From: Epichloe hybrida
Lineage: Eukaryota; Ascomycota; Sordariomycetes; Hypocreales; Clavicipitaceae
DNA length: 64,000 bases
Assembly: GCA_019022495.1 (NCBI GenBank)
Contig: JAFEKR010000044.1
Coordinates: 62,001 to 126,000, forward strand
Direction of reading: 5' to 3'
The notes beneath the pieces were generated by a model that was given only the letters and a program-made list of their open reading frames with translations, was not told where the DNA came from and ran no database searches. The translations under genes were made by a program, and so were the position numbers. Shown here piece after piece: positions 38,605-48,664 of this stretch. Each line of letters begins with the position of its first letter. Within the stretch, counting starts at the first letter, position 1.

Positions 38605-40900
38605 AGTTAGATAAAGAGAATAAACTAGGTGCTTAAACACTACTTATAATATTTTATTAAAGAAAACTAATAGCTATAGCTAAAGCTACTTCTAATAGCT
38701 TAATTTACGTGTAATAATACTATTAATAGGATAATAGGCTACTCCCTTAATTATACCCTTATAGGCTATTTGCCCAAGTTCCGCCTAGCTCTTAAGGGTA
38801 AGAGTAAGGAGGGGGAGGTCCTAGAAGCTTACGCGTATGTCTAAAAACTATATAATATTAGGGAAAGGTTAGTATATAACTAGGTAAGGGCTACTAAAGT
38901 ATAGGTAAAGTACTATAACTAAAGATATTAGCTAATAACCTTAAAAAGAAGGGACTTAGTACTACTATTAGTAAAGAATATTAGACTTAAGGATGCGAAA
39001 TAAAAGCTAAACCTAAGATTTATTAGGCTATTTTAAGTACTTAATACTATAGGAAAATAAGCATACTAACTAGCGCTACCTAATAAGTATAGTTAACTAT
39101 ATAATATATTCTATATTAGCCTGTTAGAGCTATGGAATTACTAGGAAGACGCCCTAGATAAGGATATGCTAATACCTAACCTTAAAGATAATAATAATAA
39201 GTTTAAGGTTAAAGAAGTTAGGGATTATAAGAAGACACGTAAAGGCAATAAATACCTAGTAAAATAGAAGGGCTAGCTAAGTAAATATAACTAATAAGTA
39301 GTGGTAGAAAATATAGAAAGCACCTAATATATAATCTAGGCTTTTTATTAAAGTAAAATAAGTAAGAGGCATAGTAAGATATAAGTAAGTTATAGGTAAA
39401 GAGAAATAAGGTAATTATAAAAAAGGCCTAGCCTTATTAGCTACTATTACACTCTAATTAAAACCCTTATTAAACTATTTGCTAAATAATAAAAGAAAAA
39501 ATACTTATAAGGAGAGGAGTATTAGGGAAAACCCTTCTATAGTTGCCCCCTTATATATTAAAATAATACTATTATAAAGAAAATACTTAGTGTCCTTGCT
39601 TTTATTCTCTTAAACTACTACTTACATTACTTAAAAAAAGTAGTGCTTTACTACCCCCTAAGGCATAAATCCTAGGTTATAATATTATAGTTATAAAGTT
39701 ATTTTTACCTTCTAGGAGTTATAATATATAGCGTAATTTAGCTATAAAAGTTAGTAAATATATAGTAAAGAGGGAGTAATAACTTACTATCCCTAGGATA
39801 GAAGTAGGAAATATAGTAACTAAGAGTTACTAGTATAAAATAATATACTAATTATATATAGCTAAAGTAGTTTATATAGAAAGTAAGTAAAGATTAGGGG
39901 AATATATAGTAAGATATACCTAATAGACCTTAGTAGCCCTAGTTAAACTAAAGGAAACATAATAAGCTATATTAGTATAATTAAACCCTATAATAAGGTT
40001 TAGATAATAGGTACTAAAATAGTGGTAAGTTACCTTAGAAAACATGTAATTATTAGGATTATTAGGGACCTAATTACTTAGGGTATCTATTAGAGTTTTT
40101 ACTTAGTTAAGAATAATAAGAAGATTAAGAAAACCCCCTTATATAGTTAGTATTACCTAGAGAGATATAGGTAATTAGGGACTAAAAGTATAGATAAGAT
40201 AATATACTTACTATATTATAAGTATTACTACGCTTAATATATTAAATATAATACTTTAAATATTTCCCTTTAGTAGTAATAGTTAGTGCGCTAGGGAATT
40301 AATAGTTAATTTAGGGGATATTAGGCTTAGCTAGAGGACTTTTCTTAAAGTCCGCGTAACCTATATGTAAATAATGTATATAGGTATAATGTCTTAAATA
40401 AATGTTAGGGATAGCTATAATAATAATGCTTTTAATACTTTCCTTATTTAATTCTATACTAATAATATAGTAAGTAGTAAAGGTAAAATTAAAGTAACTA
40501 ATAATATAATAGTATTAGGGAAAAGTTTACTATAGATAAAAAAGGGACAAGTCTATAATATAATAGAGAGTTATAGGTGAATTTATACTTAATAGCTAAT
40601 GTTATTTATTATTATTTTAATATTACTACTACTTAGCAAATAACTATATGCTACTTACTAAAAGCTATTTAGGAGCCTAGCTAAAAGTAAGGGGGTAATT
40701 ATAAGGCTATACTTATAACACCTATACGCTAGCGCACACTAGGCAGGCATACTATGCCCTAGGGCTAGGTTTACGTGACACTAGCAAGCCGCTAGCTATA
40801 AGCTAGCGACTTGCACGCATAACACACTTAGACCTAGTAAGCTTTAGTTAATATACGAACGCCCCTATACCTCTTGCCTAGCTATCCCTTTGTTCTCACA
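38605..40900 (+). mobile_element. Gypsy element A, segment 3: integrase end, chromodomain, 3' LTR
   Basis: The last piece of Gypsy A. Around 39249-39300 it encodes a chromodomain (KYLVK-stop-KG-stop-L-S-K-Y) fused to the integrase C-terminus, which defines the chromovirus clade. About 1.3 kb of non-coding sequence and a purine-rich tract (AAAAGTAAGGGGGTAA) precede the 3' LTR at 40700-40900. The three A segments sum to about 6.6 kb, equal to the length of E. Confidence 0.85.
40700..40900 (+). repeat. 3' LTR of Gypsy A
   Basis: A 201-bp partner of 6058-6258. It starts TATAAGGCTATAC, ends GTTCTCACA, and is followed by AGCTT at 40901-40905. Confidence 0.9.
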
Positions 40901-41823
40901 AGCTTCCTTTTTCTTTGTAACAGTCTCTAGCTTCTAATAGTAGTAAGGACCCTTCTAATCTTAACTAAACGTAGCCTAGAACATAAACTCTATTAATCCC
41001 TTTTATTGCTTACGAATATAGCTCTTTACTAAGCTCTCTATTGGTTATTGCTACACATAATACCCTCCCCTTTAATGTAATAAGATAACTGCTATTTTAT
41101 TAGTCTAAATAATATCCTTTTAGTAGTTAAGGGTCTAGTAATAATAAGCTAGGTAGAATTCTAGCCTATCTTTCTTTATCTAAGCTGTTAGACTTGCTTT
41201 TCTTGTTAGCTTAGTCTTTAAATACCCTAAATGTTTTAAAGTCTGTAAGATAGTTAATGTTAAAGCCTGAATTCCTTCTTAACTAAGCTTAGCAGCTAGG
41301 TTAGCACTACTCTTTTCCCTTCTATAATAGTCCCTAGTAACCTTTTTAATAAGCTTAACTTATAATTTAGAATTATCCACACAAGAAGGTCTTCTAAATT
41401 AGCTAGCATTAACCACATACTTTATGTTAATACAAAGAGGTTAAATTATATAATTAAATCCTTAATTACAAGCTTGACTAAAGATTTAGTATATAGCCTT
41501 TAGACTAATCCCTAGATTATAAGCGATCTTATGGTTTAGTAGCCCTTAAGCTTTTATAAGCAATATATAGGCCTTATTAGCTACAGTTAGGGTTTAAGCT
41601 ATTATAGAAAGAAGTAAAGAAGGAAGTAGCTAATTAGGTAAGGGAATTTAGCTAACTTTAGCGATAGTTATAGTACTAGTGGCAAAAGTGGGCAAAGAGA
41701 GGGGAACTAGAGAAGAGGTAAGCCTCTTATTTAATTTACCTAGTGAGACTACGACCCTGCTAGCTAATTACGTCCTTAACCGGGGTTGTGTGCAGGGGAC
41801 ACGACTTTTGACTTCGACCTCCG
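40901..41823 (-). mobile_element. DNA transposon F, N-terminal transposase segment
   Basis: The right half of the Tc1/mariner-type transposon. The minus strand here would encode the N-terminal DNA-binding part and the start of the catalytic domain, but stops and AT conversion prevent confident motif calls. It joins 5123-6057 across the Gypsy A insertion (AGCTT duplication). The end is a perfect 36-bp inverted repeat abutting TA at 41824-41825. Confidence 0.72.
41788..41823 (-). repeat. Right terminal inverted repeat of transposon F
   Basis: The exact reverse complement of 5123-5158, running from GTGTGCAGGGG to GACCTCCG, with the TA duplication just outside at 41824-41825. Confidence 0.9.
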
Positions 41824-41824
41824 T

Positions 41825-41920
41825 AGTGTAGTTAATTGCATTACGTGCATTGCGCTGGACCCACAATTTGGTCTAGTCTTTAGCCACGATTAAACCAATG
41901 AAGATCCGAAGGAATCAACA
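41825..41920 (-). mobile_element. Copia G2, outer end of its 5' LTR
   Basis: Continues the G2 LTR interrupted at 5122. It matches G1 from about 3252 to 3344 (GACCCACAATTTGGTC, then the GAAGATCCGAAGGAAT end) and stops at AATCAACA. The next base starts unique host DNA, so this is the right edge of the transposon nest. Confidence 0.8.
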
Positions 41921-43389
41921 GTTACGACTCGTTGTCTCGAACAACAATGACACCAACCCGCATATGTCATCACAAACGTGCATATACAATCGTGAGCATG
42001 AGCTAAAAATTCACCGCACGAAAGACCCGCCGCCGAAGACTAGCCACGATGCGCACTAAAGCTGCAAGGGAATTATGCTAAAACGCAGTTGCCTTGTGTT
42101 CGTTGGTGGTGTTCCCCAGAACAAGACCCAATTAGCTAGCTCAAATACGCGCCGTAAGACACGCCAGCGGTAGTTTCACGCTACAGATGCGTTGCCTACC
42201 CCAAATCTAGGCAGGCTATCAGAAGCTAGCCAGTCGCATCGAGAGCATGCCTAGGTGGCATTTCGCCTTCAAAAATCTGCCTGTGGAACGCACTTTCTGT
42301 GGCTAATTTAGTAAGTACATAGTTTGTGGTGAGGTACTTAGGTTTTTAAGCGATGGGCTAGCAAGCCAGAGGCATTAATCTCCCGGTGTAAAACTTTCTC
42401 GATCCGAGCCTTAAGCGTATTCGCTTCGAGTATTCTCGTGGTCAAGTAAGTGTGTCACTTAACGTCCTTAAAAAGGGGCACGGAGGTGCTTTGTTTGTTT
42501 AATAGGCACATTACTAGCCCCGCTACCATGAACACAATAAAAATTTTGGTTTCTTGTTGCTGCAACGGAAAAATAAGGGACAGGTGCGCCCATGTCACCA
42601 TGCAGTCTAGGGGATCAGTTTATGGTAACCTATTGATAATAGCTCAAGCAGCCTTTGCTTGCGTAGCTCGTGCATGTGGGACCACTGCATTCAAAGGAGT
42701 GGCACTATTGTGACAGAAAGCTATCAATTCGAATGAAGGGACGCTTGAGAACCCGCGGGCATGATCCTGGCGCTGCTGTCACATGGTTCATCCAAAAAGG
42801 TGTCATATTCTCCATGAGAATACGCTGACAAGTTCCTACTTTCCAATGAGCAAATTCCCATATGGCACTTAGCTATGGCACAAAGTGCTGGACTAATCCC
42901 TCATGTAACACCACGTATCAATCTTGGCGCCAAAGCGAACGCCCGCTAAACACCTCATATCGATTAACAGCTGCTAGAGCTTTAACACGGGCCAACAGGT
43001 CCGTTGGCCTTCCAGAAATATACCAGCACCAGAAAGCAATGGTGGGGCATTGAGGTAGGCGAGCATACTGGAAGCACTTCAGCACCGCCAGTTCGGAAAA
43101 AGTCTTTGGCAACAGTGGATTCCAAAAACTAACACGTATAGGTAAGAGCCGGCAGGTTAAACAAAGGAAAGCACGTTGCGATTCCGGGGCGTGTATGGAC
43201 ATATGAGTGATGATAGGAATGCCCAAGATGTGTTTAGGCTGCGAAGAAGTAAACATCGTTGAGGCCGATACGTAAATCTATTGGAAGCAATTGAACTGCA
43301 TGGATTCAATTCGTGCCTGTTCAGGAGTATAATACACGTGGAATTGCCAATAATGAGCATGTGATCTTGGATTCGGGCGATGGTCCTAA
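41921..43389. other. Unique host DNA at the edge of the repeat block, no gene recognised
   Basis: Base composition returns to normal abruptly. Several ORFs of 60-110 codons occur on both strands (for example 42918-43256 on the minus strand), but none shows a recognisable domain, splice pattern or consistent frame. The ORF at 43157-43462 lies partly over the last kinase exon in another frame and is not a gene. The stretch may hold 3' flanking DNA of the kinase gene and old degraded sequence. Confidence 0.5.
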
Positions 43390-45020
43390 TCATGTCCTGG
43401 GATCTAGCCAGGGGTCGCTTAACAGTTCCGAGGCCGTCGCGCGTTCCTCGGGCACCCAACATATCATCCTCCTAACGAATTTAAGAAATAGTTCTTCACG
43501 ATGTTCCTCAAAAATGCATTCTGGAATCTCGTTTTCGAAAATTCGGGCCTGAGAGATGAAGTCGTTACGTATAAATGAACCTGGTGAGAATGTTAGATAG
43601 AACCTAGGGCCCGTTCACTTAAACTCACCATCTTCGTCAAAGAACTGGCCACCAAAATACTCGGCCGCATTACTGCTAAGCTGGCCATTTGGGTTTATCG
43701 CGGCAGGGGACCACCGCCAGTGGCGCATGTTTCTTTCACGTTCAACTAGAGAATGGGGGACATCGCCTATAAGGGCTATCATATCCGCAAGATGCTGAGT
43801 AGCAGAGTACTGTTGCGTCCTTGGCTGGCCAAAGAGGGAACGTCCGGCCAAGAGATCCCATATCTATAAGAATTAGAAAACATTGCCAAAAATTGATGGA
43901 CTTATCCGTGGGGACCAACCATCACACCGAAGTTCCAAATATCGGCGCTATAACTCCAGCCAATCCCAAGTAATACCTCTGGAGCACGGTATTCGTCAGG
44001 CTGTATTGGATGAATAAGAGGCTCGCGCTTATCGCCGCGTTGCGAAAGGCCAAAGTCAGTAATGTGTGGTATTAGGTTCCTGGCAGCTTTGAGAATAGGT
44101 CCGAAGTCGTTATGGCAGCGGTAAATAGTATAATCCCCAACATGTTTGCGTGCCATAAGGTGGGTGGCCTGGCCTTGGATGAAATTATCAATGGTTGATT
44201 GGTCTTCTATCGCAATCATGATATTGTCAAGCTTCAGGTCTGGCAGGGTTAGCTAAATACACTTCGGCAGCAGCAGCGGGTTGACAGACCAGTGTGTATA
44301 ACATGGGCTTTCGTATGCATGTAGTCTAAGCCTTCGAGCAGAATCCGAATATATGTCTTGAAAAGAGGCAGTATCTCAAAGGTTGTTTTTTCTTGCTAAG
44401 CAATACGCTTTCTAAATAACCATAACGGCTCTCGCAGGGGCTCAAATACAAGTGCAAGATGTGTGTCTCCGCGTGGCGATTTAATCTTAGCGCCTTCAAT
44501 AGCTGTCGCGAGGACACCGCGCCCTCGATGTTTGCTATCTGCCAAAGCTAAATGAATATTCATATCCAACTCGTAGGTCATATCCTCGTTCGTGGAATCG
44601 CAATTGCAGATCTTGATGGCAACAAGTCGCTTTCTTCTCCGACACCTAGGTCGAAAAAAAAAATTAGCTACGAAGATTTGAGAAATGCAATAAGGCGACA
44701 GATCTTGGTAGCAAATACCTGCTAGTATTCTGTGCCAACCAGACTGTAGATGTTGAACCCCAGCCAATCTTTGCATTCAGCTGATATCTATTGAGGAGAA
44801 TATCCCCAGGATTTGCCGGATAGAAATGCCTGAAATTAAAGCTAGGAATCTTCTCCTCATCGACAGGAGTTCCAGGGGGCAATATCTCGGGCGATGGAGT
44901 GGCTTGAGAGCCGAAAGATCGACGCCAGCGCATTCTAAACTTACAGGTCGCATGGTGAAGAAACCTAGAAGAAATTAATCGCTTACGCGGGCGGCATGAA
45001 ATGGGCAGCAGCCTGATCAT
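43390..45020 (-). pseudogene. SRPK-like Ser/Thr protein kinase, five exons, one in-frame stop
   Basis: Exons (minus): 45020-44719, 44645-44290, 44239-43920, 43863-43629 and 43580-43390. The four introns of 48-73 bp all have GT-AG ends and restore frame exactly. The 467-codon product has the full kinase signature: Gly loop GWGSTSTVW (about 86-94), VAIK Lys112, H-T-D-L-K-L-D-N (about 218-225) with Asp220, DFG (about 281), the APE region Y-R-A-P-E-V-L-L-G (about 303-311), and DIW (about 319). H-T-D-L-K and the C-terminal E-R-A-T-A-S-E-L-L-S-D-P-W-L are typical of fungal SRPK-like kinases, which phosphorylate SR-type proteins. Codon 184 (44398-44396) is TAG, between EPLREPLWLFRKRIA and QEKTTFEIL, and no plausible intron removes it. 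A CAG-to-TAG change at CpA fits RIP leakage from the adjacent nest. Everything else looks functional, so it may be a recent allele loss. Confidence 0.85.
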
Positions 45021-45574
45021 GACTTGCGCAGTTTCCGGGAGAAAATACAGTTCGTATGGAAGCGTTGACTAGCTGCATCATGCAGTCGGCGGCGCGTTAA
45101 ATTGCAGCCTTAGGCACGCTTCAACCAATGGAAATGTTAGCATACCTAGATGTATAGCCGCTCGGCTTGGATTAACTAGACTCCGGCGCAGTGCTACACA
45201 GCTGCCTCGCAATAAGCGCCTTTGTGTTTCAAAATTAGGCACCAGCCCCGTATTAAATGCAACCTCCTAGCCAGTGGCATTTACTAGGAATCAATGGCTC
45301 TCCAATGGGTGCTTCTTGGAGCAACCGAACGAACCGGCTAACCCTAACCCTTGAACACTCGGCCTCATGGTGTTAACTAATATTAACACGAGTCCCAGTC
45401 GTCCATATAAGATGTCGTCCTCTCATGTTACCTGGCGTGTTCCTGCACCAGCCGTTTCACTTCAGTCTCGAGTTAACTCGCACATAACTTAATCTATCTC
45501 TGCCATTATCTTGAAAAGGTATATCTGATCTCCCGATGGTGTCCAATACTCGCTAACTCGGGCAAGTGGCAAAA
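45021..45574. other. Intergenic region between divergent genes
   Basis: Lies between the start of the minus-strand kinase gene and a small plus-strand ORF. No coding signal was recognised. It probably contains the kinase promoter. No TATA-like element stands out. Confidence 0.4.
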
Positions 45575-45874
45575 ATGTCAAAGCAATTGTCTCGCAAGTT
45601 TAGTTCCGCTGCAAAAATTCTGAAAGATGTGATTTGGGTCGTCAGGTCCAAGACAGACATCTCAGCGTTCAAAGCGCTTGTTGAAACGAACATTGATGAA
45701 AGCCTTGTTTTGTCCAAGAAGGTGTACAAGGCTACAGTAGAGTATGTCAAGTCTAGTGCTATTTTATGGCACGAGCTAATCTTTGGATCCCAGGGGCGAT
45801 CCGCACGAAACCAAGAAAAGGGACGGGACTGTCGATCCACTCCATGTCTCCGGGCAGCTTCTCACCAAGAGTGA
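45575..45874 (+). CDS. Small hypothetical protein, 99 aa
   Basis: ATG at 45575 opens a frame beginning MSKQLSRKFSSAAKILKD. The first 75 residues have a helical, amphipathic look with Lys/Ser-rich spacing. The last 25 (after W-H-E-L-I-F-G-S-Q-G) look random and may be read-through of a lost splice site or stop. I do not recognise a family. It could be the first exon of a longer gene or a degraded N-terminus. Codon usage is not distinctive enough to decide. Confidence 0.3.
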   Translation: MSKQLSRKFSSAAKILKDVIWVVRSKTDISAFKALVETNIDESLVLSKKVYKATVEYVKSSAILWHELIFGSQGRSARNQEKGRDCRSTPCLRAASHQE

Positions 45875-45889
45875 CCGAAGGCTTACGTC

Positions 45890-46879
45890 TTATCACGCAT
45901 ACGGGGACGGAAGAGTTGTGTTCTCCCAAGAAAAAAGAACAGAATCACTAGGGTAAAAAGCCTTTATACAAGGACCACTGCACTTGCAGCGAGAGCAAAT
46001 GCCTCTCTCGGGCAATACAGAAGTCGCTCTCGTGGGACATGAGTGCGGCGTGGAAGAATAGGAAGCCGAGAGCGCGCTGCCGGAGCCCCTGACTCTGGCA
46101 TCCCGTCGTGCCATAGGCTGCCACGTCTTTGCCAGGGCAGCAGTCGCGACTGTGTGTGCAGTAGGGATGTTTAGACTAGAACTCCAGCTCCAGAAGGAAG
46201 CGCGGAATCGGCTTGAGGAACAGCCGGAATGCATGTCCATCTGCTCCGTGACCAAAGTCTCCCCGCCGAGCCAGAGCTGGTGGTGCAGAGGTCGCGGAGG
46301 CACAGGCAGGCCAGCGACCCAGAGCTAGCTGTGGATGCTGTTGAGCCGTTGGAGTCGAGCTCCCACGTGAGAGAGGCCATGACATCGTGACCAACAGGGG
46401 CCAAGTCACAAAGAAAATAAGTACTGTGGAGTAAACAATAACAAAGGAGAGTTACTGTGACGCCAAGATAAGTCAGATCTCATCGTCGATGTGAAGTTAA
46501 CTGTAGTGGTCATGGCGAATAAACTGTGCGATACGACCGCCTGAGACCATGGGCGCTAATGTGCACGATTGTTGATAAATATGTATCTCGTATTTGAGAG
46601 TAGAACTCTTCTCAAAGGCACACGAACTGGAAAGGCCTACTACGCAACAGTGTTCGTATACCTACAAGGATACGGTCGAGATCGCTCCCTAACAGTGCTG
46701 CGATACCAATCACCCTCAGCTGCCAAGCAGCTACATAACAATACAGCGGCCCCTACAGCCTCCCATCGCAACGTCCACCAGGTTCAAATATCGCAGGGTC
46801 CCCCAACAGGCATGAATAGTGGCCAGTCTACTTCTAACGTGCCCCAGGGTTAAATAGTGCAGGGGTTCCCAATAGGTAC
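45890..46879. other. No gene recognised
   Basis: Overlapping ORFs of 77-136 codons on the minus strand (45893-46409) have compositions expected of GC-rich chance frames (Ser/Ala/Cys-rich, no motif). A plus-strand frame at 46569-46853 is also unconvincing. The segment just upstream of 46880 may be further LINE-derived sequence. Confidence 0.4.
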
Positions 46880-47122
46880 AAACGGTGGCAAGTCGAATTA
46901 CAAAGCTATGGTTTCACCATTCATCAACGCGACATGATCTTGACCAACGGGTCAGGCCAACTCGGAGAGGCTGAAGTCTTTGACGCAGAGGCGAGAGGCG
47001 CCTCAAAGGGCTTAGGGACCTGCGAAATTTTACTCTGCCTCAAGAACCTGGCAGCTGCGAAGGGCCTGGTGGAAATGCGTCAAGTGCATCCATCTGTTTG
47101 TAGATCACGAACGCACCATTAG
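46880..47122 (+). pseudogene. LINE (Tad-like) RNase H domain relic
   Basis: One plus-strand frame reads S-Y-G-F-T-I-H-Q-R-D, then G-S-G-Q-L-G-E-A-E-V-F-D-A-E-A-R-G-A, then L-C-L-K-N-L-A-A-A-K-G-L. This is the RNase H block found at the end of fungal non-LTR retrotransposon pol proteins (A-E-V-F-D-A-E-A is diagnostic; the later block is usually C-L-D-N-L-A-A-A, so a catalytic Asp is now Lys). Nothing recognisable of the reverse transcriptase precedes it and the frame stops at 47122. It is an old fragment, far less AT-biased than the nest at 1-42 kb. Confidence 0.6.
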
Positions 47123-47877
47123 CTGAACAATGTGCAGATCGGCGAATATGAACCTGCAGTCGTCTGTTCACTACAAGGCAGTGACATAGGTTCTGTGCGG
47201 GATTAAGTGTCAGATCATTGTCATGAGATTAGTCGTCAGGTAGCATTACTGTTCGATTGGTGTACCAAATGTCATTTGGCGTTTTGCAGCTAGACATGAT
47301 CTCAAGGATCCACGACGGAGCTCCAGAACGACTAATAGAGCAGCGACCAACCTGCATACGCCTTGCATGGGGCTGAGAGTGTCATGCCTTGGTACAGTGA
47401 CCTCGAAGGTTTTGTTCTCAACAGGTTGTTGACTTCGTAATATGGCTTGCAGGATTCCTTGGCCTGTGTACTAGGTGCATGTCGATCTAATAAGCCCAAG
47501 TTCAACTATTAACCAATGGCTGTCCCACGCCTCGGAGTCTCGCGCTTTTTAGCGCTCCTTGAGTTGTTGCATGCCCCATCCAACCAAGGCCATTCGTTTG
47601 TGAGCGCTTCGTTGTCTATGAAACATCTCTGGCCGTTGCGTTAGCTCCAGCGCTTCCTGTTGTGATCCCCTTCGGCGGACATCATGACAGTATAAATAAT
47701 AATGGGCACATTTACGAATACCCAGCTTCATCCTCCAGCAAGAAATACCTGTCGCCTAAACGTTTATGTTCATCGATCAGAAGAAGAACTTCTTTGATAC
47801 AATAAAAAAAAGTTGCAAAGCTTCACTTACCACGCCAAATTCCAACCAAAGCTACAGTTTACTAAGGACCGCCCAAC
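47123..47877. other. No gene recognised; 5' flank of the next gene
   Basis: No frame with recognisable content. The last ~60 bp before 47878 are A-rich (AATAAAAAAAAGTTGC near 47802), as is common upstream of fungal start codons, but no TATA box is evident. Confidence 0.4.
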
Positions 47878-48567
47878 ATGTTCTCTCGTCCTAGCCAACC
47901 TCGTCAATCCAAGACTGCCAAGGGAAAGTCCCACGAGAAGTCTGACAAAACAATGGATAACAACAAATCCACCAAGAAAGCCGTTAAGGATAAATCACCC
48001 AAGTCAGGCAAGAAAGGCGAATCGTCAAAACGTGGCAAAGATTCACAAGTCGTGGATCTATATTGCGCCCTTTATCCGCCACAATTTGGGAACTACTACC
48101 ACTGGGCCTTCGCTATGAATCAGAATGCGAAGAAGCGATGGCGAATCTTCCAGGTCGTCCAAGAAGAAGTGGATGGCCCCTTCATACGCAATCAGCGCCA
48201 GGTTGATCCCAGAAGCTCATCTACTTGCTTACAACCGCTTAGCTTCTAAGGCCAGATGCACGCCGACTACTGGGATTGGCTCATTGAAGCGGTTCGAGCC
48301 ATCCCAGTCCCAGGAGAGGCTGAATCGTGGAATTGCCAAGACTATGTTATGGAAATATGGGCTCTGCTATTGGAAGCAGGAGCAATAGATGACGCCGCCT
48401 GGAGCTACGGTTACAACCTAATATTCCCTTTCTACGGTCAGGATTTTGGCGGCCAAGAAGGACACCACTTTGACGAGTACGAAGAAGAGGAAGCCGAGGA
48501 AGAGGATAATGGAGGAAGAAGGATCTTATCTGAGGAGTTTGTGCATGATTCGGATGATGCTGAATAA
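47878..48567 (+). CDS. DUF6914-like protein, two exons, 211 aa
   Basis: Exon 1 47878-48201 (ATG of MFSRPSQPRQSK) and exon 2 48256-48567. The 54-bp intron has GTTGAT and GGCCAG ends and is a multiple of three; unspliced, it would put a TAA (48247-48249) in frame. The product has a Lys/Ser-rich basic N-terminus (about 1-58), then a globular core with Y-C-A-L-Y-P-P and H-W-A-F-A (about 61-82), then W-D-W-L-I-E-A-V-R-A-I-P and W-N-C-Q-D-Y-V-M-E-I-W-A-L-L. It ends in an acidic Glu/Asp tail. The H-W-A and W-N-C-Q-D-Y-V motifs match what I recall of the fungal DUF6914 family, whose function is unknown. A Cys/His/Asp-type fold is possible but is inference. No lesion seen. Confidence 0.7.
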
Positions 48568-48664
48568 GAAAGCGAAACTCTTTTGTCCACTTCTTTAGTA
48601 GAACATCACCACACATACTACTAGGCCAGTTGCTGCCACAGATTTAGTAGTGAGATACTTTTAG

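Noticed and set aside
42918..43462. Two overlapping minus-strand ORFs (112 and 101 aa) as genes
   Set aside because: 43157-43462 overlaps the last kinase exon in another frame. 42918-43256 shows no motif and no start or splice logic.
45893..46409. Minus-strand ORFs of 77-136 aa
   Set aside because: Several mutually overlapping frames with Ser/Ala/Cys-rich composition and no motif, as expected by chance in a GC-rich stretch.
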